A stretch of DNA of 38,019 nt from NCBI GenBank assembly GCA_028681275.1, contig JAQUIV010000007.1, positions 1 to 38,019 of the forward strand, in the 5' to 3' direction. Below are positions 7,993 to 17,312 of this stretch, piece by piece (the stretch's first letter is position 1; each line of letters begins with the position of its first letter). Source of the DNA: Aliarcobacter sp. (GTDB lineage Bacteria > Campylobacterota > Campylobacteria > Campylobacterales > Arcobacteraceae). A program made the position numbers and the translations under genes. Under the pieces are notes generated by a model. It ran no database searches, was not told where the DNA came from, and was given only the letters and a program-made list of their open reading frames with translations.

Positions 7993-8810
7993 TAAATATT
8001 AAGAAATTTGTAAAAAATGCCATTATTGAAGATAATGGACGAGGGGATTTATTCTTCGATGTTGCTCCAAAAGGAAGATTTACTGCACGGGCTATTTGTA
8101 AATCAGATGGTATTTTAGCAGGTGTTCAATATGCAAAAGTATTAGCAAGAACTGAAAAGTTTGATTGTAAATTTTTAAAAAATGACGGTGATGAGATAAA
8201 AGCTGGTGATGTTTTAGCTGAACTTGAGGGGAAAGCTTCTGTTTTACTTTCATCTGAGAGAACTTTTTTAAATATGTTACAACACGCTTCTGGAATTGCG
8301 ACTATGGCAAATAAATATGCAAAACTTATGGAAGGAACAGGTGTTGTTTTACTTGATACTAGAAAAACAAGACCACAACTTCGAGATTTTGAAAAATATG
8401 CTTCAAGAGTTGGTGGAGCAATAAATCACAGACTTGGACTTGATGATTGTTTAATGTTAAAAGATACACACTTAAGAACAATTGACAATCTTGCAGAGTT
8501 TGTAAAAAAAGCTAGAAAAAGAATCTCTTGGGTTACAAAAATAGAAATAGAGTGTGAAACATTAGATCAAGTTAAAGAAGCAATGAGTGCTGGTGGCGAT
8601 ATTATCATGTGTGATAATATGACATTAGATCAAATAAGAGAAGTAGTTGCTTTTAGAAATGCAAACTATCCACATATTTTATTAGAAGCAAGTGGAAATA
8701 TAAATCTTGATACTATTAGAAGTTATGCTATGACAGGTGTTGATGCTATTAGTAGTGGAAGTATTATTCATCAAGCAACTTGGCTTGATTTCTCTATGAA
8801 GTTTGATTAG
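7989..8810 (+). CDS. nadC: Nicotinate-nucleotide pyrophosphorylase (quinolinate phosphoribosyltransferase)
   Basis: Converts quinolinate and PRPP to nicotinate mononucleotide, directly following NadA in the pathway. The 273-residue protein has the N-terminal EDNGRGD motif, the phosphoribosyl/quinolinate-binding segment DTRKTRPQLRDFEKYA (near 118), the NHRLGLDDCLMLKDTH segment, and a C-terminal barrel loop EASGNINLDT. The length is normal. The ATG overlaps the nadA stop by four bases, giving translational coupling. Confidence 0.96.
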   Translation: MINIKKFVKNAIIEDNGRGDLFFDVAPKGRFTARAICKSDGILAGVQYAKVLARTEKFDCKFLKNDGDEIKAGDVLAELEGKASVLLSSERTFLNMLQHASGIATMANKYAKLMEGTGVVLLDTRKTRPQLRDFEKYASRVGGAINHRLGLDDCLMLKDTHLRTIDNLAEFVKKARKRISWVTKIEIECETLDQVKEAMSAGGDIIMCDNMTLDQIREVVAFRNANYPHILLEASGNINLDTIRSYAMTGVDAISSGSIIHQATWLDFSMKFD

Positions 8811-8818
8811 GATTAAAT

Positions 8819-9805
8819 TTGAAAAAAGATTTTATAATAAGTAATAAAGTTGATATGTCTGAATATACAAAAGCATTGGAGCTTATTGAAAAAAGTAGAT
8901 ATATTTTAATAATTACTCATGTAAATCCTGATCCTGATTCTATTGGTTCAGCTTTAGCTTTATCAAATCTGTTCCATGAAAATAAGATAAAACATAAGGT
9001 ATTTAATATAAGTTCTGATTTACCTCAAAATCTTGATTTTATACCAAGATTTGAAAAAATCACTGATCAATTACCAGCTTTTTTTGATTTAGCTATTAGT
9101 GTTGATTGTGGAACTTATAAAAGATTAGGATTTGAACTAGACCCATCAATTCCACTTATAAATTTCGATCATCATAAATCAAATAATAGTTTTGGGGCTG
9201 TAAATATAGTAGATCCTATGAAAAGTTCAACAGCAGAACTAGTTTTTGAATTTTTTAAACACAATGGATTATATATAACAAAAAACTCTGCAACAGCACT
9301 ATATGTTGGTATTTATGATGATACTTTAGCATTTTCTTTAGGAAGATGTGATGAATTAACATTTGAGAAAATAAATTTTTTAGTAGAGTGCGGAGCTAGT
9401 CCTTCTGAAATAGCGAATAAGCTTTTAAGAAGAGATTCTTTGGCAAAATATAGAATTATTCCAAAAGTTTTAGATAGTTTAGAGTTATTTAAAGAGGGAG
9501 AAGTTGCATCTATTATCGCAAGAGAAGAGTGGTTCAAACAAACAGGTGCTCATAATAGGGATTGTGAAGATGCTCTTGATATGATAATGAGTATAGCAGT
9601 TGTTAGAATTGCAATTTTTGTAAGAATTGTAAACGGTAGTGCTAGAGTATCTTTAAGGTCAAAGGGACAGATTGATGTTGCTAAAATAGCTGGGGAATTT
9701 GGTGGCGGAGGTCATTTTAATGCAGCTGGTTGTACCATAGAAACATTAGATGTTGAAAAAGCAAAAGAAATTGTATTAAAGGAAATTTTTGAAATTTACA
9801 AATAG
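8819..9805 (+). CDS. DHH/DHHA1-family phosphoesterase (NrnA-like nanoRNase / pAp phosphatase)
   Basis: The 328-residue protein carries the DHH-family motifs: NPDPDSIGSA near residue 42, a VDCG motif near 94, DHH at 117-119, and a C-terminal DHHA1 domain with GGGGHFNAAGC. This is the layout of NrnA-type enzymes, which degrade very short RNAs (including pGpG, the breakdown product of c-di-GMP) and dephosphorylate pAp; RecJ is much longer. The start is TTG at 8819 with AGGA upstream, eight bases after nadC. The end overlaps the next gene by 17 bases. The substrate is not proven by the sequence. Confidence 0.88.
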   Translation: MKKDFIISNKVDMSEYTKALELIEKSRYILIITHVNPDPDSIGSALALSNLFHENKIKHKVFNISSDLPQNLDFIPRFEKITDQLPAFFDLAISVDCGTYKRLGFELDPSIPLINFDHHKSNNSFGAVNIVDPMKSSTAELVFEFFKHNGLYITKNSATALYVGIYDDTLAFSLGRCDELTFEKINFLVECGASPSEIANKLLRRDSLAKYRIIPKVLDSLELFKEGEVASIIAREEWFKQTGAHNRDCEDALDMIMSIAVVRIAIFVRIVNGSARVSLRSKGQIDVAKIAGEFGGGGHFNAAGCTIETLDVEKAKEIVLKEIFEIYK

Positions 9806-11174
9806 TAAAAACGGACTTATGTTGGCGATTGTTATGATTCCAACAGCATTGGTTATTGGATTAGTTGCATTTATATTTTTATCACCTACATTTGAAAGGG
9901 TTGCACCTAAGGTTTTAATTGAAAAAGAGATTTATTGGAATTTACAAAAACCAATAAAAGCAATAATTTCAGATAATAGTGAAATACAGTCATATAATGT
10001 TACTTTTGATGATGGTCAAAAACAAGTAAAATTAGAAACAAAAGTTATTAAAAATGAAAAAGGTTCAATAGAACTAGAAATATTACCACCATCATTTGAT
10101 GAAATGAATAAACCAAAAGATGGAAACATTAAAGTTGATGTTTATGATTCAAGTAAATGGAACTTATTTAAAGGAAATCAAACAGTTACAAATTCTAAAG
10201 TAATTATTGATAAAAGAAGTCCTATTGCAAATGTTATAAGTAATTCATATTTGTTAAGACAAGGTGGAAGTGGAATTATTATTGCTGAAATTAATGATGA
10301 AAATATAAAAGATTATTATGTATCATTTAATGATGAAGAAGTATTTGAATTTTTCCCTTTTTATAAAAAGAATTTTTACATTTCAATTATCACTTGGCCA
10401 ATTGATATAAAAGAGTTTAAAAAAGTTAATATCGTTGCTGTTGATATGGCAGGAAATAAAAGTGTAACAAAAGTTCCTTTTTATATAAAACCTTTCAAAG
10501 AAAAAGTAGATCAAATCAAAATTACTGATGATTTTGTTAATAGCATAAGTAGACATGTTTTAGAAAATAGTGATATGACTATTCCAAATGAAATACCAGA
10601 AATTTTTGTTAAAGCAAATAAAGAACTTAGAGAAAAAAATGTTAAAACAATCAGAGAAGTTTCTAAGAAAAATCTAGAAAATAGTGGAAAAATTCCTTTT
10701 GATGTAAAAACATTTGTAAGAATGCAAAATGCTGCAACTTTTGCACAATATGGAGAAAGAAGACATTATACTTATAATGAACAAAAAATTGATGAAGCTT
10801 GGCATTTAGGTATGGATTGGGCTAGTTCAAAAAGAGCGGAAATTATTGTAACAAATCCTGGAAAAGTTATATATAAAGGTTATTTAGGAATTTATGGAGA
10901 TACAGCTATTATTGACCATGGATGGGGATTAGGAAGTTTATATGCCCATACAAGTAATATTGATGTTGAAGTAAACGATGAAGTTAAGACTGGACAAAAA
11001 ATAGGAAATACAGGGGCAACTGGGGCTGTATTTGGAGATCATTTACACTTTGGTATGTTAGTTCAAGGAATTGAAGTAAATCCAAATGAGTGGTTAGATA
11101 ATGAATGGATAAAAGTAAATTTAACAAAAACTATAAATGATGCGACAAAAATAATAAATGGAAGCACTAAATGA
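9789..11174 (+). CDS. Membrane-anchored M23-family peptidoglycan endopeptidase
   Basis: The 461-residue protein has an N-terminal membrane anchor (about residues 10-32), a long extracytoplasmic region with beta-rich segments, and a C-terminal LytM/M23 metallopeptidase domain. The zinc signature is complete: His339 and Asp343 in HLGMD, and HLH at 418-420. Such enzymes cut peptide cross-links in peptidoglycan; in helical Campylobacterota relatives of this group (Csd-type proteins) help set cell shape. The best start is TTG at 9789, six bases after AAAGGAAA and inside the previous gene; an ATG at 9819 would cut into the start of the anchor. The stop overlaps the lpxC start (ATGA), linking wall remodelling with lipid A synthesis. 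Confidence 0.9.
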   Translation: MKFTNSKNGLMLAIVMIPTALVIGLVAFIFLSPTFERVAPKVLIEKEIYWNLQKPIKAIISDNSEIQSYNVTFDDGQKQVKLETKVIKNEKGSIELEILPPSFDEMNKPKDGNIKVDVYDSSKWNLFKGNQTVTNSKVIIDKRSPIANVISNSYLLRQGGSGIIIAEINDENIKDYYVSFNDEEVFEFFPFYKKNFYISIITWPIDIKEFKKVNIVAVDMAGNKSVTKVPFYIKPFKEKVDQIKITDDFVNSISRHVLENSDMTIPNEIPEIFVKANKELREKNVKTIREVSKKNLENSGKIPFDVKTFVRMQNAATFAQYGERRHYTYNEQKIDEAWHLGMDWASSKRAEIIVTNPGKVIYKGYLGIYGDTAIIDHGWGLGSLYAHTSNIDVEVNDEVKTGQKIGNTGATGAVFGDHLHFGMLVQGIEVNPNEWLDNEWIKVNLTKTINDATKIINGSTK

Positions 11175-12076
11175 AACAACGAACAATAGCTAAAAGCACA
11201 GAAATAGTTGGAATTGGACTTCACAAAGGTGTTCCTGTAAAAATGAGACTTGAACCACTTGATAGTGATATGGGAATTATTTTTTACAGAGTTGATGCGG
11301 GAGTTACTATTCCACTTAAAAGAGAGTTTGTAGTTGATACAAAAATGGCAACAGTTATTGGGAAAGATGGTGTTGTTATTTCAACAATAGAACATCTTTT
11401 ATCGGCTGTTTATGCTTATGGAATTGATAATTTAAGAATTGTAATAGATAATGATGAGGTTCCAGTTCTTGATGGAAGTTCATCTGGATATTGTATGTTA
11501 ATTGAAGAAGCAGGAATTAAAGAACTTGATAAATCAAAAAAAGCGATAAAAATCAAAAAAATGGTTGAAGTTACAACTCCTGAGGGAAAAAGAGTTTGTT
11601 TGAAACCATCAAACAGAATTGTTTATGATTTTGAGATTGATTTTGAACATCCAGCTATTGGGAAACAAAATTTCCATTTTGATTATTCAATTTCTGAATA
11701 TAAAGAGAATATTAGCCGAGCTAGAACATTTGGTTTTTTACATGAAGTTCAATATTTAAGAAGTATAGGATTAGCCCAAGGTGGAAGCATGGAAAACGCT
11801 ATTGTTCTTGATCAAACTAAAGTTTTAAATCCTGAAGGTTTAAGATTTGATGATGAATTTGTAAGACATAAAATTTTAGATGCAATTGGTGATATGGCAC
11901 TTTTAGAATATACAATGGTTGGTGAATATGATGCAATTGCTGGAAGTCACCATTTAAATCATTTACTTACAAAAAAACTTTTCGAAAGTGCTGAAAACTA
12001 TGAAATAATTGATTTAGAAGAAGCAAGTAGTGAAGCTGTGGTATTTGAAATGGCTTATGCAAATGCAGATAATTAA
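11171..12076 (+). CDS. lpxC: UDP-3-O-acyl-N-acetylglucosamine deacetylase
   Basis: Catalyses the committed deacetylation step of lipid A synthesis; zinc-dependent and cytoplasmic. The 301-residue protein contains the family motif STIEHLLSA with zinc ligand His75 and the second motif HKILDAIGD with His233 and Asp237, plus the ENAIVLD segment and the terminal GSHHLNH element holding the catalytic histidine. The length matches the family (about 300). It overlaps the M23 gene by four bases. The order matches that remembered for Campylobacter (M23, lpxC, thrB, infB). Confidence 0.97.
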   Translation: MKQRTIAKSTEIVGIGLHKGVPVKMRLEPLDSDMGIIFYRVDAGVTIPLKREFVVDTKMATVIGKDGVVISTIEHLLSAVYAYGIDNLRIVIDNDEVPVLDGSSSGYCMLIEEAGIKELDKSKKAIKIKKMVEVTTPEGKRVCLKPSNRIVYDFEIDFEHPAIGKQNFHFDYSISEYKENISRARTFGFLHEVQYLRSIGLAQGGSMENAIVLDQTKVLNPEGLRFDDEFVRHKILDAIGDMALLEYTMVGEYDAIAGSHHLNHLLTKKLFESAENYEIIDLEEASSEAVVFEMAYANADN

Positions 12077-12084
12077 GGTATAAA

Positions 12085-12537
12085 TTGATTGAAATTTTAG
12101 TAATTACTATTTCAAATCCTTTATTAATTGGAGTTTATGAAAATAAAAAATTAATAAAGGAACATAAACTTGATGGTAAAACCTCAGATTTATTACCAAG
12201 TTTATTTGAAGAACTTTTAAAAGAGTACGAAATCAAAAGAATTACCTATGTTAATTCTCCAGGTTCTTTTATGGCAATAAAAGTTGCTTACATATTTTTA
12301 AAAACAATTTGTATAACAAAAGATATTGAATTCTCTGCAATTGATGGATTTGAATTTAATCAAAATTCTCCAATAAAAGCCCTTGGAAAAAAATACTTTA
12401 TAAAAGATGAAAATAAAATTAAAGTGGATTTTTTAGAAAAAGATTGTATAATCCACGACTTTAACTTACCTATGTGTATAGAAAAATATAATTTTAACGA
12501 AGAAACACTGCCAATATACAATTTACCAGCTGTTTAA
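12085..12537 (+). CDS. Short TsaB-like protein (t6A tRNA-modification partner family), divergent
   Basis: This 150-residue protein resembles only the N-terminal lobe of TsaB: a first strand like ILVITIS, a central [19 protein letters not shown] helix, and [12 protein letters not shown], which aligns by eye with the TsaB signature GPGSFTGLRIG. Usual TsaB proteins have about 210-230 residues; the second lobe is mostly missing. TsaB serves as a scaffold for TsaD and TsaE in making N6-threonylcarbamoyladenosine in tRNA. The start is TTG with AAGG upstream, and the gene sits tightly between lpxC and thrB. Function as a true TsaB is inferred and could be wrong; it may be a degenerate homolog. Confidence 0.6.
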   Translation: MIEILVITISNPLLIGVYENKKLIKEHKLDGKTSDLLPSLFEELLKEYEIKRITYVNSPGSFMAIKVAYIFLKTICITKDIEFSAIDGFEFNQNSPIKALGKKYFIKDENKIKVDFLEKDCIIHDFNLPMCIEKYNFNEETLPIYNLPAV

Positions 12538-12554
12538 GTTTAAGAAGGAAATGG

Positions 12555-13436
12555 ATGAAAGTAAGCGTTCCAGCTACTAGTGCAAATTTAGGCCCAGGTT
12601 TTGACTGCTTAGGTCTAGCAATCTCAATGAAAAACCAAGTAATCATAAGACCATCAAAATTTCATAGCGTATCTTTAAAAGGTGAGGGTGCAAACAATCC
12701 GGCTTTAAAAGATAACAATATGTTTATCTCAATTTTTAATGATTTTTATCATAATTTGTCATATAAAAAAAGACATTTTAGATTTGAATTTCAAAATGAA
12801 ATTCCATTATCAAGAGGTTTAGGAAGTTCATCTGCTGTTATAGTTTCTGCAATTGCAAGTGCTTATGCAATTGAGGGAATCAAACTTGAAAAAGATAAAT
12901 TACTTAATTTAGCTTTAGCTTATGAAAATCATCCTGATAATATTACACCTGCTGTTATGGGTGGATTTAATGTGGCTTGTGTTCAAGAAAATGAAGTTAG
13001 ATATATAAGAAAAGATATACCAAAAAGTTTAAAAGCAGTTGTAGTTGTTCCAAATAGGGCAATTTCAACACAATTATCAAGAAAAACTTTACCTTTTAAA
13101 TACTCAAAAGAGGATACAGTTTTTAATATTTCACATTCATCTTTATTAACAGCTGCATTTATGGCAGAAGATTGGGAGATGTTAAAACATGCATCTTTTG
13201 ATCAAATTCATCAAAAATATAGAATGAAACAGATGCCAGAACTTTTTGATGTACAAAAAACCGCTTTAAAAGAAGGTGCTTTGATGAGTACTTTATCAGG
13301 TTCTGGTTCAACACTATTTTCTATGGCATATGTGGATGATAGCAAGAATTTAGAAAAAGCATTGAAATTAAGATTTCCTCACTTTAAAGTCTTTGTAGCT
13401 GATTTTGATAATGTTGGCGTAAGAGTTGAAATTTGA
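12555..13436 (+). CDS. thrB: Homoserine kinase
   Basis: GHMP-family kinase phosphorylating homoserine for threonine synthesis. The 293-residue protein begins with [16 protein letters not shown], the diagnostic N-terminal motif, and has the ATP-binding GHMP motif [12 protein letters not shown] (about 86-97) and the C-terminal motif [13 protein letters not shown]. The length is normal. The ATG at 12555 is used; another ATG four bases earlier is out of frame. AGAAGGAA lies just upstream. No other threonine gene is nearby. Confidence 0.97.
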   Translation: MKVSVPATSANLGPGFDCLGLAISMKNQVIIRPSKFHSVSLKGEGANNPALKDNNMFISIFNDFYHNLSYKKRHFRFEFQNEIPLSRGLGSSSAVIVSAIASAYAIEGIKLEKDKLLNLALAYENHPDNITPAVMGGFNVACVQENEVRYIRKDIPKSLKAVVVVPNRAISTQLSRKTLPFKYSKEDTVFNISHSSLLTAAFMAEDWEMLKHASFDQIHQKYRMKQMPELFDVQKTALKEGALMSTLSGSGSTLFSMAYVDDSKNLEKALKLRFPHFKVFVADFDNVGVRVEI

Positions 13437-13472
13437 AAATCTTTGATATTAAGTATATTTTAGGTATAATAT

Positions 13473-13748
13473 TTGCCTAGTTTAAAAAAAACCTTAAGAA
13501 CTTGTGTCGTTTGCAAAGGCAAATTTGAACAAAAAGAGTTATTAAGACTAAAATGTGAAGAGAAAAAATTGTTGTTTTACAACAATTTTGGTAGAAGTTT
13601 TTATATTTGTGGTGAATGCGAAAAGCTATTACAAACAGATATAAATGGGAAAGATAATAAAAAAATCGAAAAATCACTTTGTAAAGAGTGTAAAAATAAA
13701 GATAAGTATGTCACACAACTTAAGGAGATGCTAACAGATGTCAGATAA
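13473..13748 (+). CDS. ylxR: YlxR family RNA-binding protein (DUF448) with additional CxxC pairs
   Basis: A 91-residue protein directly before infB, the normal place for YlxR/DUF448, which in Bacillus has been reported to bind RNA and modulate RNase P. The N-terminus (LRTCVVCKGKF) and the segment FGRSFYICGECEKL correspond to the family CVVCR and GRGAYVC motifs. The Arg-Gly-Ala core is altered to Arg-Ser-Phe, and a third pair, CKECKNK, lies in a C-terminal extension. Six cysteines in three CxxC pairs suggest zinc binding. The start is TTG at 13473 with AGG eight bases before it. The 3' end overlaps infB by 11 bases. Confidence 0.82.
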   Translation: MPSLKKTLRTCVVCKGKFEQKELLRLKCEEKKLLFYNNFGRSFYICGECEKLLQTDINGKDNKKIEKSLCKECKNKDKYVTQLKEMLTDVR

Positions 13749-16428
13749 AGTAAGAGTTTATGAAATTGCAGAAGAAGCGGGAGCTAGTAGCGCAGACGTA
13801 ATTGCGAAGGCTAAAGATTTAAATATAGATCTTAAATCACCCCAAAGTGCAGTATCATATGAAGATGCTGAAGAGATTACAAAATATATCATGACGGGAA
13901 ACAGTTCAAGATTACCAAGTAAATCATCAGCACCTAAAGCAAAAAAAGTTGTTGAAAAGAAAACGCAAGAGATTGTGGAAGAAGTAAAAGAGACTAAAAT
14001 CGAATTAGAAAAAGTTGAAGTTATTGAGAAAAAAGATGTTGAGGCTGTAAAAAAACCTGAATTAAAAAAAGTTGTAATTTCTAAACCTATTTCTAAACCT
14101 GCTTTAAAAACTCAAGAAGAATTTGACAAACCTGAAGTTAATCCTGATAATGCTAGTAAAATTGTTCCTAAGAGAAGAGGGTTAGTTATTGTTAAAAAGA
14201 ACAAACCTAAAGACGATGAAGAAGTAATTGTTAATAAGTCATTTGATTCTGAAATTCAACCGAAAAAACAGATGAAATCATTAAGTGAAATTTTAGGTGC
14301 TAATGAAGAAGATGATAAATCAAATAATGATAGTTATTCTGAAGAACAAAGAAAAAATAGAATAAAAAAAGAGAAAAAGAAAACAGTTGTAAAAGCTCAA
14401 GACCATGGTAAAAAACTTGAAGTAGATAGAGCTTATACAGATGACTTTGTTAGTTCAGATGACTCTTTATTAGGTGAAGAAGTAGTTTTACTAGATATGG
14501 ATTTAGGTGATACTTATAAAATATTTGATGAACCAAAACCACAAAATCCAGCTAAACAATCAAGAAGTTCAAGACCAGCTGCTTTTGGAAATGCTCCTCA
14601 AGGTTTAAAAAGAGGGAAAAGAAAGAAAAGAATAGCTAGAACTCAAGAAGCTGTTGAAATAACTGAAGTTACAATTCCAGAAGATATTAGAGTTTATGAG
14701 TTTGCAGAAGCTTGTGGTAAATCACCTGCTGAAGTAATTACAGTTTTATTCTCTTTAGGAATGATGGTTACTAAAAATGACTTCTTAAAACAAGATGAGT
14801 TAGAAATTCTTGGTGAAGAGTTTGGAATTGAAGTTACTGTTAATGATGCATTAGAAGATGTAAATTATGTTGGTGATTATCATGATGAAGATATTGATGA
14901 AACAACATTTGTAACAAGACCTCCTGTTGTAACTATTATGGGACATGTTGACCATGGTAAAACTTCGTTATTAGACAAGATTAGATCTTCAAAAGTAGCA
15001 AAAGGTGAAGCTGGTGGGATTACTCAACATATTTCATCTTATACAGTGGAAAAAAATGGACAAAAAATCACATTTGTAGATACTCCTGGACATGCTGCTT
15101 TCTCTGCTATGAGAGCTAGAGGTTCAGCTATTACAGATATAGTTATTATTGTTGTTGCAGCAGATGATGGTGTAAAACCTCAAACTGAAGAAGTTATTTC
15201 ACATGCAAAAGCAAGTGGATGCCCAATTATTGTAGCTATCAATAAAATGGATAAAGAGACTGCAAATCCAGATATGGTAAAAGCTCAAATGGCAGAAAGA
15301 GATTTAACTCCAATTGATTGGGGTGGAAATACAGAATTCATTGGAGTTTCTGCTTTAACTGGTGAAGGTATTGAAGAATTATTAGAAAATATTTTAATAC
15401 AAGCAGAACTTTTAGAACTTAAAGCAGATCCTACTGCAAAAGCAAAAGCTGCTGTTGTTGAATCTTCACTTGAAAAAGGAAGAGGACCGGTTGCAACAAT
15501 TATTGTTCAAAATGGTACATTAAAAGTTGGTGATAATATTGTTTGTGATACAACATTTGGTAGAGTAAAAGCAATTACTGATGATAATGGAAGACCTGTA
15601 AAAGAGTTAGGATTATCTGAAACAGGAACAGTTTTAGGATTAAATGATGTTCCTACAACTGGTTCAGTAATGATTGTATTAGATACTGATAAAGAAGCAA
15701 GAGATATTGCAACAACGAGAGCTGAGCATGCACGTGCTAAAGAGTTATCAAAATCTACTAAAGTTTCTTTAGAAGAGATGAGTGGATTAATCGCTGAAGG
15801 AAAAATCAAACAACTTCCAGTAATTATTAAAGCTGATGTTGGTGGTTCTTTAGAAGCAATTAAAGGTTCATTAGAAAAAATTGCAAATGATGAAGTAAAA
15901 GTTAAAGTAATTCATGCTGCTGTTGGTGGAATCACTGAATCTGATTTAGTTCTTGCTGGTGCATCTGAGGGTTGTATAATTTTAGGATTTAACGTAAGAC
16001 CAACTGGTTCAGTTAAAGCAAAAGCAAAAGCTGATGGAGTTACAATCAATACATATTCAATTATTTATGATTTAATTGATGATATTAAAGATGCATTATC
16101 AGGAATGATGAGTGCAGTTATTAGAGAAGAAAATACTGGTCAAGCTGAAGTTAGAGATACATTTGTTGTTCCTAAAGTTGGAACAGTAGCTGGATGTTTA
16201 GTAACAGATGGTAAAGTAATCAGAGGTGGACACGCAAGAATCATTAGAGATGGAGTTGTTACATATACAGGTAAAATTTCATCATTAAAAAGATTTAAAG
16301 ATGATGTTAAAGAAGTTGCTAATGGTTATGAGTGTGGTATTATGTTCGATAAATTCAACGATATTAAAACAGGTGACTTTATTGAAACATTTATCCAAAT
16401 TGAAGAGAAAGTATCAGTAGATAAGTAA
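13738..16428 (+). CDS. infB: Translation initiation factor IF-2
   Basis: GTPase that delivers fMet-tRNA to the 30S subunit and promotes subunit joining. The 896-residue protein begins with an IF2 N-terminal domain ([17 protein letters not shown]), followed by a long charged low-complexity linker, a second IF2-N domain ([17 protein letters not shown], about 321-337), and the G domain: GHVDHGKT at 402-409, DTPGHAAF at 448-455, and NKMD at 502-505. Domains II, III and the C-terminal fMet-tRNA-binding domain follow. AAGGAG precedes the ATG. It overlaps ylxR and leads directly to rbfA and rimP, a common ribosome-assembly cluster. Confidence 0.98.
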   Translation: MSDKVRVYEIAEEAGASSADVIAKAKDLNIDLKSPQSAVSYEDAEEITKYIMTGNSSRLPSKSSAPKAKKVVEKKTQEIVEEVKETKIELEKVEVIEKKDVEAVKKPELKKVVISKPISKPALKTQEEFDKPEVNPDNASKIVPKRRGLVIVKKNKPKDDEEVIVNKSFDSEIQPKKQMKSLSEILGANEEDDKSNNDSYSEEQRKNRIKKEKKKTVVKAQDHGKKLEVDRAYTDDFVSSDDSLLGEEVVLLDMDLGDTYKIFDEPKPQNPAKQSRSSRPAAFGNAPQGLKRGKRKKRIARTQEAVEITEVTIPEDIRVYEFAEACGKSPAEVITVLFSLGMMVTKNDFLKQDELEILGEEFGIEVTVNDALEDVNYVGDYHDEDIDETTFVTRPPVVTIMGHVDHGKTSLLDKIRSSKVAKGEAGGITQHISSYTVEKNGQKITFVDTPGHAAFSAMRARGSAITDIVIIVVAADDGVKPQTEEVISHAKASGCPIIVAINKMDKETANPDMVKAQMAERDLTPIDWGGNTEFIGVSALTGEGIEELLENILIQAELLELKADPTAKAKAAVVESSLEKGRGPVATIIVQNGTLKVGDNIVCDTTFGRVKAITDDNGRPVKELGLSETGTVLGLNDVPTTGSVMIVLDTDKEARDIATTRAEHARAKELSKSTKVSLEEMSGLIAEGKIKQLPVIIKADVGGSLEAIKGSLEKIANDEVKVKVIHAAVGGITESDLVLAGASEGCIILGFNVRPTGSVKAKAKADGVTINTYSIIYDLIDDIKDALSGMMSAVIREENTGQAEVRDTFVVPKVGTVAGCLVTDGKVIRGGHARIIRDGVVTYTGKISSLKRFKDDVKEVANGYECGIMFDKFNDIKTGDFIETFIQIEEKVSVDK

Positions 16429-16430
16429 TA

Positions 16431-16790
16431 ATGAAAAGTATTAATCTACAAAGAACAGAATCTTTATTAATGGAGTTAATTCCAGAAGCTTTATCAAATT
16501 TAGCAGATAGTAGAATTAACTCTTTACCAATAACAGCAGTTAATTGCAAAAATGGTAAATATGATGCAATTGTATATTTTGATGGTTCTGATTATGATAA
16601 AAGTGAATTAAAAGAAGTAATTGCTTCATTAAATAAAGCAAATGGAAGATTAAAGACTCACATATTAGCAAGTACTGGTTGGTATAAATGTCCAAACTTT
16701 ACTTTTTTAAATGATACATCTTTAGAAAAATCTAAAAATATTGAAGCATTATTTGCTCAAATAAGAAAACCAAAAAGTGAAGAAGAATGA
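16431..16790 (+). CDS. rbfA: Ribosome-binding factor A
   Basis: Small KH-like 30S maturation factor acting near the 5' end of 16S rRNA. The 119-residue protein starts with a helix of the form [20 protein letters not shown] and has the predicted strand-helix pattern of RbfA, with YDAIVYFDG in the middle. It is divergent, as is common in this phylum. It lies two bases after infB and overlaps rimP by four, which strongly supports the call. Confidence 0.88.
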   Translation: MKSINLQRTESLLMELIPEALSNLADSRINSLPITAVNCKNGKYDAIVYFDGSDYDKSELKEVIASLNKANGRLKTHILASTGWYKCPNFTFLNDTSLEKSKNIEALFAQIRKPKSEEE

Positions 16791-17215
16791 GTTTAGAAGA
16801 ATCAATTAAATTAGCTGTTGAAAGTTTAGGTGCAAATCTATATGATATTGTAACAGTAAAAGAACATGATAAAAATATTTTTAGAGTTTTAGTAACTGCT
16901 GAAAATGGTATTAGTTTAGATAAATGTGCTGAAATTTCAAGAATGATTTCTCCAATATTAGATGTTGATGAGCCAATGGGTGGGGAATATATCTTAGAAG
17001 TTAGCTCTCCAGGAATTGAAAGAAAACTTAGAAAAAAAGAGCATTTTATTGCGTCAGTTGGTGAAAAAGTTAAAATCAAAAATTTTGCAACTGAAGTTTA
17101 TAAAGGTGAATTAATTTCTGCTGATAATGAAAAAATAGTTGTTAAAACTGAATTTGGTGAAGAAGAAATTACTTACGATAATATTTTAGCTGCTGCAACA
17201 TACTTCGAATGGTAA
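16787..17215 (+). CDS. rimP: Ribosome maturation factor RimP
   Basis: 30S assembly factor. The 142-residue protein shows the N-terminal segment [21 protein letters not shown], then [15 protein letters not shown] and the diagnostic [21 protein letters not shown], followed by a C-terminal small barrel. The start overlaps the rbfA stop (ATGA). A strong hairpin terminator directly follows, closing the long plus-strand gene run. Confidence 0.95.
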   Translation: MSLEESIKLAVESLGANLYDIVTVKEHDKNIFRVLVTAENGISLDKCAEISRMISPILDVDEPMGGEYILEVSSPGIERKLRKKEHFIASVGEKVKIKNFATEVYKGELISADNEKIVVKTEFGEEEITYDNILAAATYFEW

Positions 17216-17216
17216 T

Positions 17217-17244
17217 AAAACAATAGAATTTTTCTATTGTTTTT
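17217..17244 (+). terminator. Intrinsic terminator closing the infB-rbfA-rimP run
   Basis: AAAACAATAG pairs with CTATTGTTTT around a 7-base AT loop and is followed by T, starting one base after the rimP stop. The reverse strand gives a similar structure. Confidence 0.85.
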
Positions 17245-17312
17245 AACACCAATTAAAACTACTTAATATATACTACCTCCAAAAAATTTATACAAAAAAA
17301 GCGAATATAATA

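Noticed and set aside
17245-17312. FMN riboswitch in front of ribD
   Set aside because: The gap is under 70 bases, AT-rich and without the conserved FMN-element blocks.
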